From NCBI GenBank assembly GCA_018873225.1, contig JAEILZ010000008.1:496001-560000 (forward strand): 64,000 bases of DNA. The letters are read 5' to 3'. Position numbers and translations under genes: made by a program. This document shows, one piece after another, positions 34,555 to 44,837 of this stretch; the stretch's first letter is position 1, and the number at the start of each line of letters is the position of its first letter. The DNA is from [Phialemoniopsis] sp. UDSM-2020 (lineage: Eukaryota > Ascomycota > Sordariomycetes > Thyridiales > Thyridiaceae). Under the pieces are notes generated by a model, which made no database searches, was not told where the DNA came from, and saw only the letters and a list, made by a program, of their open reading frames with translations.

Positions 34555-34631
34555 GCTGATAAACGCCGCTCTCTGCAGTTCTCAAAGAGATGATGTTGCA
34601 ATTCACTCGCCAGTAGCCCAGTCTTGTCAAA

Positions 34632-35831
34632 ATGACGCGACTTACTCTGATCGCAATACTTGCGGGATTTATGCCGTTATCACAGGCTCACCGTAAGTAT
34701 TATAAGCCGCCGTAGCCAGCCTTTACTAATCAGATTTGTCAAGTTGCTTTTATCCGTCTTGCTCATAACGGTGTCTGGCAAGGCCCAGCGCAATACATCC
34801 GGTATGCTTTGAAGTGCAGAGGTACACGCTCTTCGCAGTCTAACTGCTAACACTCTTAAAGCAACAAGACATCTCCGTTTGAGGAACCTTCCACCCCATA
34901 CACCAACGACAACACTCGATATTACCCTTTTCCTACCTATAACAGCGATATACCAAATTCGGTACGATGCGGACGTGACAATATGGCCCACGCTGCCGGC
35001 ACAGAGGTCCTCAAGGTCAAGCCGGGAGACACCATCGAAGTCGCGCATTCGGCTGCAGAACCAAGCAATTGGATTGACGCCATCTTTGACTGCCCGGACA
35101 ACCGAGGCGTCTGCCTAGTTACTGCAACTGAAGCCAACCCAAATGTGAGTAATGAGAGGCTTATTAATGCACTTGAGAGTAGCTTGATAACTAACGCTGG
35201 TTTCCTTGTTAGCGAACAGTTCCTGTTATCCACGATGGACCGTTTATGGCGCATCTATCCCAAGTTCCTCAAGGACAAGACGTCCGTGAATACGACGGCT
35301 CGGGCAACTGGCTCAAGATTCATACCCTTGGGCTAGACCCAAATCCTCCGGCGGATGACCCATGCCACTGGCTACCACACAACAACAGGAAGGAGCCCGG
35401 ACGAGTAGGTCTCGGTCGTCATTCCAGGTGTCATCCAGTGCTAAGTACTTTGACAGTTCATCTTTCAGCTACCAAAACAGACACCGAAAGGGCAGTACCT
35501 CCTGCGTTTCGATCAGGTCTCACCCAGCGTCAAGATGCAAGGCTCTGTCGGTCACGCGCAGACATATGCTACCTGTGCGCAAATAGAGGTTGAAAGCGAT
35601 TCGACGACGGGGCCTATCCCAGATGGCATCATGATACCTGAGGGTCTCTGTGACGACTGTCCCGGTAAGACTTCCGGGGTTCTGATACTTGGGACGCTTA
35701 CTGATCATCATGAAGGCATGTTTACATCAGTGGAAATGTCGAGGGTGGAGGTCATTGACCCTGATTACGTCTATCCCGGTGGTCCGCTTTGGGACGGCCA
35801 AACCCTCGTGCAGGATCGGCCGGCTATCTAG
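34632..35831 (+). CDS. AA9-like lytic polysaccharide monooxygenase, secreted
   Basis: Copper enzyme for oxidative cleavage of cellulose or hemicellulose. Five exons (34632-34692, 34744-34801, 34862-35144, 35213-35404, 35457-35831) give 322 aa. The signal peptide (MTRLTLIAILAGFMPLSQA) is followed at once by a His, the N-terminal ligand of the histidine brace. Further AA9 signatures: F-x-x-L-x-x-NG (FIRLAHNG), the second brace His in VIHDGPFMAHLSQVP, GNWLKIHTLGL, FQLPKQTPKGQYLLRF and the axial-Tyr region AQTYATCAQIEV. The C-terminus ends near VYPGGPLWDG, with no CBM1. The first acceptor must be the AAG at 34743 rather than the CAG 13 nt upstream, because only this keeps the frame. The sequence is divergent from well-known AA9s, so activity is plausible but unproven. 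Confidence 0.82.
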
Positions 35832-36601
35832 TTATATGCTCGATGAATAGCTGAAGTCAAAATTCAACCATGCAGGCAGGGGTCCAAGTCGACATATCAA
35901 GAGTATGAGAGGCAAGTAAGTATAAAAGTGTACGCGCGGGGCTTTCGGGACCTGTGTCGTTGGGTACTCAGATAAACCGTATCTCATTGAATGATAAATT
36001 CACGTTAGTCTCTAAAGTCGGATCTGAACAGCGAAAAGGTATGTAAAAAGCTAAATTTCAGTGGTGGGGATATAATACGTATAGGTACAGGCCAAGCGAG
36101 CTTCTACAAAAAGGCTGACTCCCACAACGGCCTCAGAAGGGTTTCAGAAACGATGACTAGATTTGATTAGTTACACCTGGTACGGATAATCTGGCCGATT
36201 TACAGACCTTCAGCTGGGCGCGGCCGCCATATTTGGCATCATCTTGAGAGACTCAGCCATGCAACTACCCCACTTTACAATCACTCCACCGAGGTGGCTT
36301 GAACAAACCCGGTGAATCTGATTCGGGATCGTCACTGTGCCGCACCAAATCCCGGTTCCAGAACCAATGGCCCAGTCTGTTCCTACAACATTCTCCACAG
36401 GGCGGGCGCGTCGTTTCACGAGGGTGATCCTCCCGTGCCGCATTCGGGGTCATTGTTCGTGGCTGTGGGTATGTGCGACACGAGCATGATAGTTGTCAAG
36501 CCCCTGACTTTTGAGGACCGCTGTTCTCTTTCTTCCACTTTCAATCTTCAAATGCTCATATCTCGCCACGAATACCGCACCTCGAGCATTGCGCGCGCGC
36601 G
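35832..36601. other. Intergenic, containing repeat copy B
   Basis: 770 bp between the LPMO gene and the surface-protein gene. It contains the second copy of the dispersed repeat at 36211-36276 and the promoter of the downstream gene. No other gene seen. Confidence 0.4.
36211..36276. repeat. Dispersed repeat, copy B
   Basis: Same orientation as copy A at 33587-33647, 2.6 kb away. The pair brackets the LPMO gene. There are no target-site duplications or terminal inverted repeats that I can see, so it may be an old duplication or a shared regulatory block rather than a transposon end. Confidence 0.7.
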
Positions 36602-37381
36602 ATGGGTTTTCGATCACTCTCCCTCCTCGTCCTCGTGGCGCTGCTGAGCAGCGTCTACGCTCAGCTCGAAGATCGCCAGGCGGACGGCCAGCTTACCATT
36701 GCCCTCGACGAGCCGCTGCTCTCCTTCCACTACAAGACCCAGAGCCCAGACCCGAAGAACTGGGTGGGCGTGTATAACTTAGGCGACGGGCCGCGAAACG
36801 AGACATTCCTGGGAAACAGCTCCATAGTATGGTCATATGCTCCGGGAGGCACCGGAAAAGTGCAACTGTCGCCTAAGGACTTGAAGCCCGGCGAATACTA
36901 CATTGGATATTTTCTCAAGAAAGACGAGTACAACTGGCTTGCCAGGCCGGTTCAATTCCAGTTGCCTGGTAGCGACGGCGCACAGTCTTCGGGGACAATC
37001 ACTGGCACGATCGAGACATCGGCGGCTACTACACGACCGACTTCTACTCCGTCATCATCGACACCTCCGGACGATTCAAATGGTGGAAACAAGACAGCCC
37101 TAGGCGTCGGGCTGGGTGTTGGATTGGGTGCGGGCCTGCTACTCATCAGCGCGATTGGCTGGTTCATCATTCGACACAGGAGTAGGCATGGTACGGTTCC
37201 CGAGATAGCCGATGATGGCGGCAGTCGCGATGCCCCGAAAAGTCAGCAAAACTCACCCATCGAGCTTCCTACACAGTCATCTCCGAGTCATTCAACGTTA
37301 CCAGCCGAGATGGATCATAGTCCAGCTCCTGTCGAACTACCAGGGCAGCATATGTCGCCGGCCGAGCTGCCGGCGAGGTAG
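36602..37381 (+). CDS. Single-pass cell-surface protein with beta-sandwich ectodomain
   Basis: 259 aa, intronless, function unknown. Signal peptide 1-20 (MGFRSLSLLVLVALLSSVYA), then a beta-rich ectodomain of about 100 residues with WVGVYNLGDGP, IVWSYAPGGTGKVQL and PGEYYIGYFLKKDEYNWLA. This pattern resembles the small immunoglobulin-like domains found in front of some fungal phosphatases. A Ser/Thr-rich stalk (130-160) follows, then a glycine-rich membrane helix (166-190) and a cytosolic tail with repeated P-x-ELP blocks (SPIELP, APVELP, SPAELP). The layout resembles fungal wall-stress sensors or adhesin-like proteins, but I do not recognise the family. Confidence 0.78.
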   Translation: MGFRSLSLLVLVALLSSVYAQLEDRQADGQLTIALDEPLLSFHYKTQSPDPKNWVGVYNLGDGPRNETFLGNSSIVWSYAPGGTGKVQLSPKDLKPGEYYIGYFLKKDEYNWLARPVQFQLPGSDGAQSSGTITGTIETSAATTRPTSTPSSSTPPDDSNGGNKTALGVGLGVGLGAGLLLISAIGWFIIRHRSRHGTVPEIADDGGSRDAPKSQQNSPIELPTQSSPSHSTLPAEMDHSPAPVELPGQHMSPAELPAR

Positions 37382-37938
37382 CATTGTGCTGATCTTCTGC
37401 GGAGGTAGTCGAGAATAATAACAGCCGATGTACAAAAGAGATGACCTTGTGTCGAGTCAATACAAAGAGACAATACCGAGTTCTGTCAATACATGTTGGC
37501 AATCCTTGTCGACGCCATGAAGATGGCTTTCAATAGTCAGCTGTGACTCGGTGACTTGAGACTATCACTACCTCCGGTGACTGTCTACATGAGTGTGACG
37601 AGGCAGGGCGACGTGATACGCGCAGTCCTGCTTTGTTCGTCTTCGGGTGGGAATACAGCCTAGCGCTCTTCACTTGTGCCACTGTGAACAGCACAAAGCC
37701 AACAAAGCCTATAAATATTATGCTCTTTCACCATGGTATCGTGCCCGCAACCTAACGGCCAGTGGATACAATTCACTTGTGCTCCCTTTGTCGGCACAAG
37801 CATTTTGAGCCCATTCAGTCAGTCACTGAAGGCCCTTCATACGCAATAAAACTTCGATACTTTCGCCATTGCATTGCACATCAACCTCAACTATCTTTTA
37901 TTCTTCTGTGCTAAAGCCTCTATTCAGAACTGAGCGAT
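37382..37938. promoter_or_regulatory. Intergenic with promoter of the APH-like gene
   Basis: 557 bp. A TATAAATA box at 37710-37717 lies about 220 bp before the next start codon, followed by a pyrimidine-rich stretch at 37885-37925. No gene seen. Confidence 0.45.
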
Positions 37939-39768
37939 ATGGCTGGACAAGCAACCGAGCATTCCCCTGTTGAAGGGCCTCTACCAGGATGGGAATCCCG
38001 CCCGACGTTCCGGCCTTTCTCATCTCATACACCTGTCTCATCATACGCATGCCTCTGCCCAGTGTCTGTCAATCCTAGCGATGAGCCTCCCAGGCACCTC
38101 AAGCGTGACGGTATCAAGTGGTCTGCAGAACCCGGACATCTTCCAGAAGTCTCTTGGACAGGACGGGATATCGACTTGGAGGCGATTCGCACGGTCCTCC
38201 GGCCTCACTTCGGCCTGCTCGGTATCAACAAGAACACTTTTCGGGTTAAGGAGTTTCGACATGGCAACTGGAACAAGCTGTACACCATTGGAGACGCAAG
38301 ACGTCCGGAGCGGTACCTGTTCCGGGCGACGATGCCCGTCATGCCGTGGTACAAGACCGAGTCCGAAGTGGCCACCATGCAGCTCGTCCGCCTAAAGACG
38401 AGCATCCCTGTGCCCGAAGTGCTCGTCTTCGACTCGTCCCCCGACAACGCCGTCGGCTTCGAGTGGCTGGTGATGGAGAAAATGTCCGGCATGCCCTACG
38501 CAGACGCCGAGACGGACATGAACATGACGCAAAAGCTCAGGCTGGCGCGGCAGCTGGCGGACTGGCTGCATGAGCTGAGCGACCTTCGCTTCCAGGGCAT
38601 CGGCAGCATCTACTTTGACTACCGACTTTCCAACGGTGAACTCTCACCGGCCCCGCAGTCCTTTCGCTTCGGACCTCCGGTCGTACAGTGCCTCTTTGGT
38701 GACTGGCGGCTCGAGTATGAATACTTCCGTGGACCCTACGATTCTACTAGCGACTACGCCGAAGCGCTCATTGCCATGTGGGCCCAGGAGATCGAGGACA
38801 CAAGGCACCACGATCGCGCCGAACTCCATGCCTGCAGCAATGCCCTAGCCGACATCATGGAGGGCGCCGGGCTAGGCGGCTCCTATTCCGCCTCGGGTCT
38901 AGATAGGCTGTTCACCAGGATCCGCGCCCGCATCGGCGGCTCTGCGGGGTGGCGAGACGAGATCGCTGCTATGCGGCGGACGGCCGACATGTGGCGCGCC
39001 GACTTCAGGGCTCGCGGTGACAAGGCTGTGGACATGGAAACGAGCCGCTTCGATGCTTACGATCGAGATGAGTTTGCGCTCAGCCGCGACACGCTGAGAA
39101 GGGTCAAGCGCGCGTTTCGGAGACATCTAGACCAGAATAGGGAGCCTGTCACGACCGTCATCGATCACTGGGACATCGACACGCAGAACGTGTTGGTGGA
39201 TGAGCATGGTGTGGGTGTGGCGGTACTGGACTGGGAGCAGATCTACACCACGCCTTACTTGCATGCCACATTCTTTCCCCGTCTTATGTCCTCGAGGGAA
39301 TACTGCGACTGCTCGACCAACCACAACGAGCAGTCGGTGTCGTCTACCAGTCCTACCATTGCACGCTCCACGTCCTCGTCCTACAGCAGCGACCCCTACA
39401 GCAATAGATCTCGACAGGGGATCATCTTCCCGCGCCACCTTCGAAGCCTGACGAGGGACTACTTTGATAATGTTCTGCCGGCGCTTACTTTGGGCTGTAT
39501 CGGTCATAGACGACGGAGAGCACTGGAGTCGGAGAGCTCCAAGAGCATTGACCAGGAAGAGGAGTTGCAGAGGTCTGCGATGAGGAACACATTCATACGC
39601 CGCTTGGAGGATCTCAGGTCGCCCTGGCTGGACATCATGCATGAGCAAAATAATGGAGCGCTCAATCATTCTGAGAACATCGTTGACATTCTGCAAGGCT
39701 CGAATCTTGTGGATGTTGAGGGGTGGGACATTCATGGACTTGCTGCTTGCAACGGCCGGTGTCAGTAG
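37939..39768 (+). CDS. Aminoglycoside phosphotransferase (APH)-fold kinase
   Basis: 609 aa, intronless member of the APH / choline-kinase-like superfamily that is expanded in filamentous fungi. The small-molecule or protein substrate is unknown. The N-lobe is around residues 110-200 (GNWNKLYTIGD, LFRATMPVMPWYKTESEVATM, SIPVPEVLVFDS). The catalytic loop is H410-x-D412-x4-N417 in DHWDIDTQNVLVDEHG, followed by the metal-binding VLDWEQIY, where APH enzymes have IDWE. A large insert (about 260-400) between the lobes and a C-terminal tail with a Ser-rich low-complexity stretch (STSSSYSSDPYSN) are longer than in bacterial enzymes. Resistance function should not be assumed. Confidence 0.85.
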   Translation: MAGQATEHSPVEGPLPGWESRPTFRPFSSHTPVSSYACLCPVSVNPSDEPPRHLKRDGIKWSAEPGHLPEVSWTGRDIDLEAIRTVLRPHFGLLGINKNTFRVKEFRHGNWNKLYTIGDARRPERYLFRATMPVMPWYKTESEVATMQLVRLKTSIPVPEVLVFDSSPDNAVGFEWLVMEKMSGMPYADAETDMNMTQKLRLARQLADWLHELSDLRFQGIGSIYFDYRLSNGELSPAPQSFRFGPPVVQCLFGDWRLEYEYFRGPYDSTSDYAEALIAMWAQEIEDTRHHDRAELHACSNALADIMEGAGLGGSYSASGLDRLFTRIRARIGGSAGWRDEIAAMRRTADMWRADFRARGDKAVDMETSRFDAYDRDEFALSRDTLRRVKRAFRRHLDQNREPVTTVIDHWDIDTQNVLVDEHGVGVAVLDWEQIYTTPYLHATFFPRLMSSREYCDCSTNHNEQSVSSTSPTIARSTSSSYSSDPYSNRSRQGIIFPRHLRSLTRDYFDNVLPALTLGCIGHRRRRALESESSKSIDQEEELQRSAMRNTFIRRLEDLRSPWLDIMHEQNNGALNHSENIVDILQGSNLVDVEGWDIHGLAACNGRCQ

Positions 39769-40687
39769 TGATAGATTCGCGGAAGAGACATAGACTAGAT
39801 AACGCAGGAAATTACAAAAAACAACCAGACAAATGAGTTTTGTCTGGCTGTCAAAGGCCTCAACTGAGATATTTGCTTATGTATGGAAGGCACATCAGCA
39901 AGGGAGGTAAAACTCAGGAGAGGTAAGCTTCAGAAACATGTCTTGTCACAAGTGTCCCAGGTGAGTGCATTAGAACTTTGCCGTGTGATAACAATGGCGT
40001 GCTGGCACCCTTGTGCGTACAAAGGTATTTGGATTTCGTGATGCAGCTCAACTCACCAACTCGCACATCTGCCCGGCGCCTTTCGCCGTATTCGGCCGTC
40101 CCGATCCTCCGAGCAGCTGTCTTGGCATCAGACGGCACGAAGATTGAACACACCGGTTCGGCCCCACGCCTGCGCCGCAAAGCCATCAATCTCATTTCCT
40201 TCCATTCGGCGTCGCACATCGTGGCCTCGTATCGTAGGAATGTAAGTCTACGCGGCCCGTCGCAACGGTGGGAAGCCTGCCTGCCTGCCATCACAGAGTC
40301 CGAGCAGCATCGGTCGGGAAATTGAGCAATGAGGCTGAGCCTCCCTTGGCGCCCTGGCCAGCGTGCCGTGACGTTGGGTTTAGCATATTACGGCACCGCC
40401 AATAGGAAGCAGCGGGCGCCAGGCACCCTTGGCGGAAGCGGAGACGCAGAGATAGTCTATTACGGTGACGCCAATGAGATGGTCAGAAGCAGTGGAGATG
40501 TGGATTACGTCGCCGTCGGACGATGCCAAAGTCGCGGGCTCGAACCAAGCGAGCCGTTATAAGCTTTCTTCATCTTTCCCAACCTTTCACCCTCTCAGCG
40601 CGCACCTAAAGCAGCAATATCCGCCCCCTTCTCATTTGTGTGTACAGGACCCAGCCTGGTAGATTCTAGTAAGAGAGCGATCGACCA
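39769..40687. promoter_or_regulatory. Intergenic, promoter of the Zn2Cys6 gene with repeated CCAAT elements
   Basis: 919 bp. Two near-identical 22-nt elements, starting TATTACGG and containing CGCCAAT, lie at 40386-40407 and 40458-40479, 72 bp apart and 210-300 bp before the next start codon. A third, weaker ATTACG block follows near 40503. No gene or tRNA supported. Confidence 0.5.
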
Positions 40688-42700
40688 ATGGTGAGGAATC
40701 AGAGCAAGCCGGCAGAGGCCCAATCCGCTCCAGCTGCTGGCGAGTCGCGCCCGCAGAAGCGGACCCGTGCTAGCGCTTCCAGGGTAAGGACTGGATGTCT
40801 GACATGGTGAGTGAGCACTGAGCACTGAGCACATCCCCGTACCCCGCGATACATGATGCCGTCGATATGATACGTCGTGCCGTATTGGGCATCATATTTC
40901 CCTGTTGAGATGAGATCAATATGTACTGATTGGCGTTTTGTGTCTCATCTAGCAAGTAGGTAACTGCCGATCAAGCCACCTCGACCTCGGGTCTTGGCGT
41001 CTAGACTGGGAAACATTCACTCTCTAACAGGAAGGCTGACTGACTCACCACACAGAAAACGCCACTTGAAATGCGACGAGGCTAAGCCGGTGTGTCAACG
41101 GTGTCAAAAGGATCAGTGGAAGTGCGATGGCTACGTGGATCCGGCACCCAGGAGACAGAGCTCCTCCCCGGCAGTAAATGCAGCTGCGACCACACCCAGC
41201 CCGCACCAGGGCCTGGCGGCATGCAGCAACCACGCCCTGCTCTCCCCAGCCGACAGGCGGTCTCACCACCACGCGCTGCAGTGCACCCTGTGGCAGATGG
41301 CCGGCGGCTCCAAGGCCCTGCGTGGCTTCTGGCTGCACCACGTCCCGCTCCTCGGCCACCACCTCGGTGCCGTTCACCACACGCTCATCGCCCTCGGCGC
41401 CGCGCACGAGTTCTTTCTCGTGGACGGCAAGCAATCGTCCAGCAGCAACCCGTTCATACCGCCGCCATCATCGCTGTTCGAAGAGGGCAAGTCGCTCGTG
41501 CTGCAGCACTACAACCTCGCCATCCAGCAGATCCGGCCGCTTATGACGGACCCGCAGCCCAAGGACCTGCAGACGGTGCTTGTGTGTTGCCTCGTCTTTG
41601 TCTGCATCGACTTCATGCGGGGCGCTTATGACTCGGCCGTGCGGCACCTGCGTGCAGGGTCGAAAGTCCTCGTGTCCTTTCTCGACGCTATCAAGGTGTC
41701 GAGCAGCAAATCGCCTGTGGACAGGAGGAAATGGCACGAGTTGGTAAGAGATCACGGCATCCAGCCAGACCAGATGCTCGCCGTGATCGAGCTCTTCTCG
41801 CGCCTAGGCACGAATCTGTCGGGCGCGCTCGATGAGAACGTCGTGTCGCACCTGGCGCTGTTTGGCACGACGCCGCTCCTGGATTGCCGCGTGGAGAGTG
41901 ACTCTTTTGCGAACTTGAGTGAAGCCGAGGATGAGTTGCGGGCCATCGAGACCGCCTACGAAACGTTTTACGATGCACTCGCCGTCGAAAACACCGAAGA
42001 GTCAGACCTACCGAGGAATAGGTCCGTAGGGTATCAATTCAGGAGGTCCATCGAGGCACATATCGAGGATCACCACACTGTCGTATGGAATCGCTTGTGT
42101 CAGCGCTTTTGGGACTGGAGCGCCAAGATGGATGCGTTCTCCAACAACCACATGCTGAATAAGCCGGGGAATCCAGCAGAGCAGACCGAATACCTGAGAA
42201 TATCGGTCCTGCAAAAGGTGTGGGACTCCACTTTCAAGGGCGATAGTTGGGTGTTTGGGTTGGGGGAAGGGATCGCTCCGGCGGACCTCGAGGCGATATT
42301 TGACCGCGTGCAATTGCTGATGCAATCTGTCGGGCCGTCAGATTCCCCCGTATTTACGTTGGATGGGCTGATAATACCACCACTGGCGTTCGTGGGCTGG
42401 CTGACCGAGGATGTGAACCTGCTACAGAAGGTGGTGGACATCCTGAGGACAATGGACAGGAGAGAGAGTGGCTGGGATAGTAAGGATCTTTCTGAGATCA
42501 TGGAGGCCCTGCTCGTCGCGCGGCGGCGACAGTCCAAGCTGGAACACGTCCCCGGCGGCACATTGCTCGTGCTGAGGGACTTACTGGCCCTCGACCTGCC
42601 GTGTATCGCGCCGACGAACCGCAGCGTGCAGTTCGCTAAGGGCTTTCTGGAGTACCAGAGCAGGAGGTCAAATGACTTTGAGAGAAGGATAGCGTTGTAA
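40688..42700 (+). CDS. Zn2Cys6 transcription factor with Fungal_trans_2-like domain
   Basis: 588 aa in three exons: 40688-40806, a 3-nt microexon CAA at 40953-40955, and 41056-42700. The microexon is needed: joining exon 1 directly to exon 3 creates a TGA stop, while its inclusion completes Cys40 and gives GCLTCKKRHLKCDE, a canonical cluster with C37, C40, C47, C54, C57 and C64. The basic N-terminus (RPQKRTRASASRVR) probably serves nuclear import. The middle and C-terminal region (GFWLHHVPLLGHHLGAVHHTLIA, then a helical repeat-like region) fits the PF11951 type found in many pathway-specific regulators. Its own promoter carries duplicated elements that could be autoregulatory (inference). It is parallel to the APH-like gene. 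Confidence 0.9.
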
Positions 42701-43418
42701 CGGACGAATACAAACAATCAAAGCACACTGAAGTTCTCCTTCAAGGGTCCCTTCGAGATCTAGACTGCCTGCTGGCTGAGGCACAGCAGGCTTTGTAATC
42801 TCGACCAGGTACTAGCTCATTTCGAGGCAGGAATCGAATCAGTCCGACACCGAATCTCTTATTCACCCGCTCCACGATGCCCTGCAAGTCGACAAACGTA
42901 AGCACCCATTCTTGAAACGAAACAACGAGACGGAACCACCCATGTGCCAAGGTGCATGGGCTGTAGGCATGTGGAGCAGTGTACACCCGACTGGGTCGGT
43001 CCATCGAGAGCGAGGACCCGGTCTGGGTACGGTCTGGCACAGCCGCACCCAGCTAACTGGTCCCTCCGTATTCACGTTCTCCACCAGGGCGCCCCCAAAC
43101 ACGTAAGCTAGCCCTGGACGGGCCAGAGTTAGAGATGCGCCGTCGATGCGCCTAACCGGACTTTCCGCCCCGTCCATTCCTCTGGATCTGGAATAAATAA
43201 ATATACCGTGGCCTTGCCACCATTCCTCGTGGCTCGGTCTTGAGTCTTGTTCTTCTTCGACGTATGTAGCACCATGATACCGTTTGTTCGCGCCTAACAG
43301 ACTCGTGCTCTATCCGTCTCACCGAGGTTGCACCATCGCCGGTTTCTACGTCACCATCTTCTAGCGCGATAATCCCGCAGGTGAACGCCACAGCGCGTGA
43401 AAATTACCGACCACAACC
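42701..43418. promoter_or_regulatory. Intergenic, promoter of the RTA1-like gene
   Basis: 718 bp with no supported gene. An AT-rich TATA-like stretch (AATAAATAAATATA) at 43192-43205 lies about 215 bp before the RTA1-like start. Confidence 0.45.
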
Positions 43419-44616
43419 ATGGCGGCGCCGCCCTTTGACCCGGCGCAGTACCCGGACGGCATCGTCATCTTCGGGCCCCAGAACAACTGCACCCTCGCCG
43501 TCTGCCCCGTGGAATGGAGCATCCTGCGCGCGCAGCCCTCCATCCCGGCCAACGCCGTCTTCATCGCCGCATTCGCCTTGAGCCTGCTCATCCACATCGG
43601 GCAGGGCATCTGGACCAAGACATGGGGGTTCCTCGCGAGTATGGCAGCCGGCTGCATCCTCGAGTGCTGCGGGTATGCCGGGCGCATCATCCTGCACGGC
43701 AACCCGTTTAGCTTCAATGGATTCCTGCTGCAAGTTAGTAAGTCTTGGAGCTTTTTCTTTTCTTTTTCCTGTGACAATTTAAGTTTCGAGATAAACGATA
43801 CCGAAACCGATACCGAGCCCGTTATCGGAGGTCTTGTCGATTGCATCACTAACAACGCCGTACAGTCTGCATCACCATTGCGCCCGTCTTCTTTTGCGCG
43901 GCCATCTACGTGATCTTTGCGCAAATGTAAGTTTTTTCCAAGCTTATATCTGAATACGCTCACTGACCGCGTTGCTTGCCCAACAGCATCAACCACCTCG
44001 ACCCATCCCTCTCCCGTGTGAAGCCGCGCCTGCTCTACCTCATCTTCATCCCCTGCGACGTCGTCTCGCTCATCCTCCAGGCCGTCGGCGGCGCCCTCTC
44101 CGTTGTCGGCTCCACCAAGGACGCCGTCCACGTCGGCGAGCGCATCTCCCTCGCGGGTCTCATCTTCCAGGTGGTCGCCCTGGGGACCTTCACCATCATC
44201 TTCATCGATTACTTGATCTCATTTACGCGCGCGCAGTCTCGCACGGGCGGGCACGTTTCACGCAAGACGGTTGTCTTCCTGGCGTTCTTGTTTCTATCGG
44301 TCTTGTTGATTCTGATTCGTTGCGTGTACCGGATCATTGAGCTCAAGGATGGGTATTTCAGCGCGACGTTCCGGGATGAGAATTTGTTTATTGGGATGGA
44401 GTCTTGGTAAGTCCCCGCTCGCCTATATGGTAAAAATGTGTGCGATGGGCACTAACATGTATCCGCAGTGTGATGGCTTTGTCGGTGTTCTGCTTCAACA
44501 TCAGCCACCCTGGCTTCTTCTTCAAGGACCACAAGAACGGCAGGGAGAAGACCTCGGAGGACTCGACTGACAATTGGGTCGAGCTTAACAATGCTTCCCG
44601 CGACGGGCAGCGATAA
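43419..44616 (+). CDS. RTA1-like membrane protein
   Basis: Seven-helix protein of the RTA1 family (PF04479), whose members include lipid-translocating exporters and proteins giving tolerance to toxic compounds. Four exons (43419-43737, 43866-43926, 43987-44406, 44469-44616) give 315 aa. The short N-terminus carries NNCTLA, then helix 1 (AVFIAAFALSLLIHIGQGIW), the signature GYAGRIILHG, APVFFCAAIYVIFAQI, LIFIPCDVVSLILQAVGGAL, RISLAGLIFQVV and VLLILIRCVYRIIELKDGY, and a hydrophilic C-tail. The donor for intron 1 is the inner GTAAGT at 43738, not the GTTAGT 4 nt upstream. The family signature RCVYRIIE is intact, so it should be functional. Confidence 0.92.
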
Positions 44617-44837
44617 ATTGTATTAGCATGGTCAATTGGCTTCGTGAGATGGTAATGGAAATTTAGGAGTTCATAGAAGGCTGGATGACATTTCATTTTC
44701 ATATGTTTAGATAATAGCAAGTTACATGTTTGTACAAATACCGAAATCATGAATGCAAGGAAAGGAAAATAGACAAAATCAGAGTACTGCAACAACTTTC
44801 ATCAGCTTACCGTGTGATACATGAGCGAGATGGCGTC

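Larger units (their letters stand above)
33152..34631. other. Intergenic, 1.5 kb, containing repeat copy A
   Basis: Between the divergent AAA ATPase and LPMO genes. A 141-codon open frame at 33673-34098 has no recognisable features and I do not call it a gene. A degenerate repeat copy at 33587-33647 matches another at 36211-36276. The LPMO promoter, with a TATA box at 34548-34554, lies at the right end. Confidence 0.4.

Noticed and set aside
40530..40560. tRNA-like GGCTCGAACC sequence
   Set aside because: Flanks do not fold into a cloverleaf and there is no A box at the right distance.
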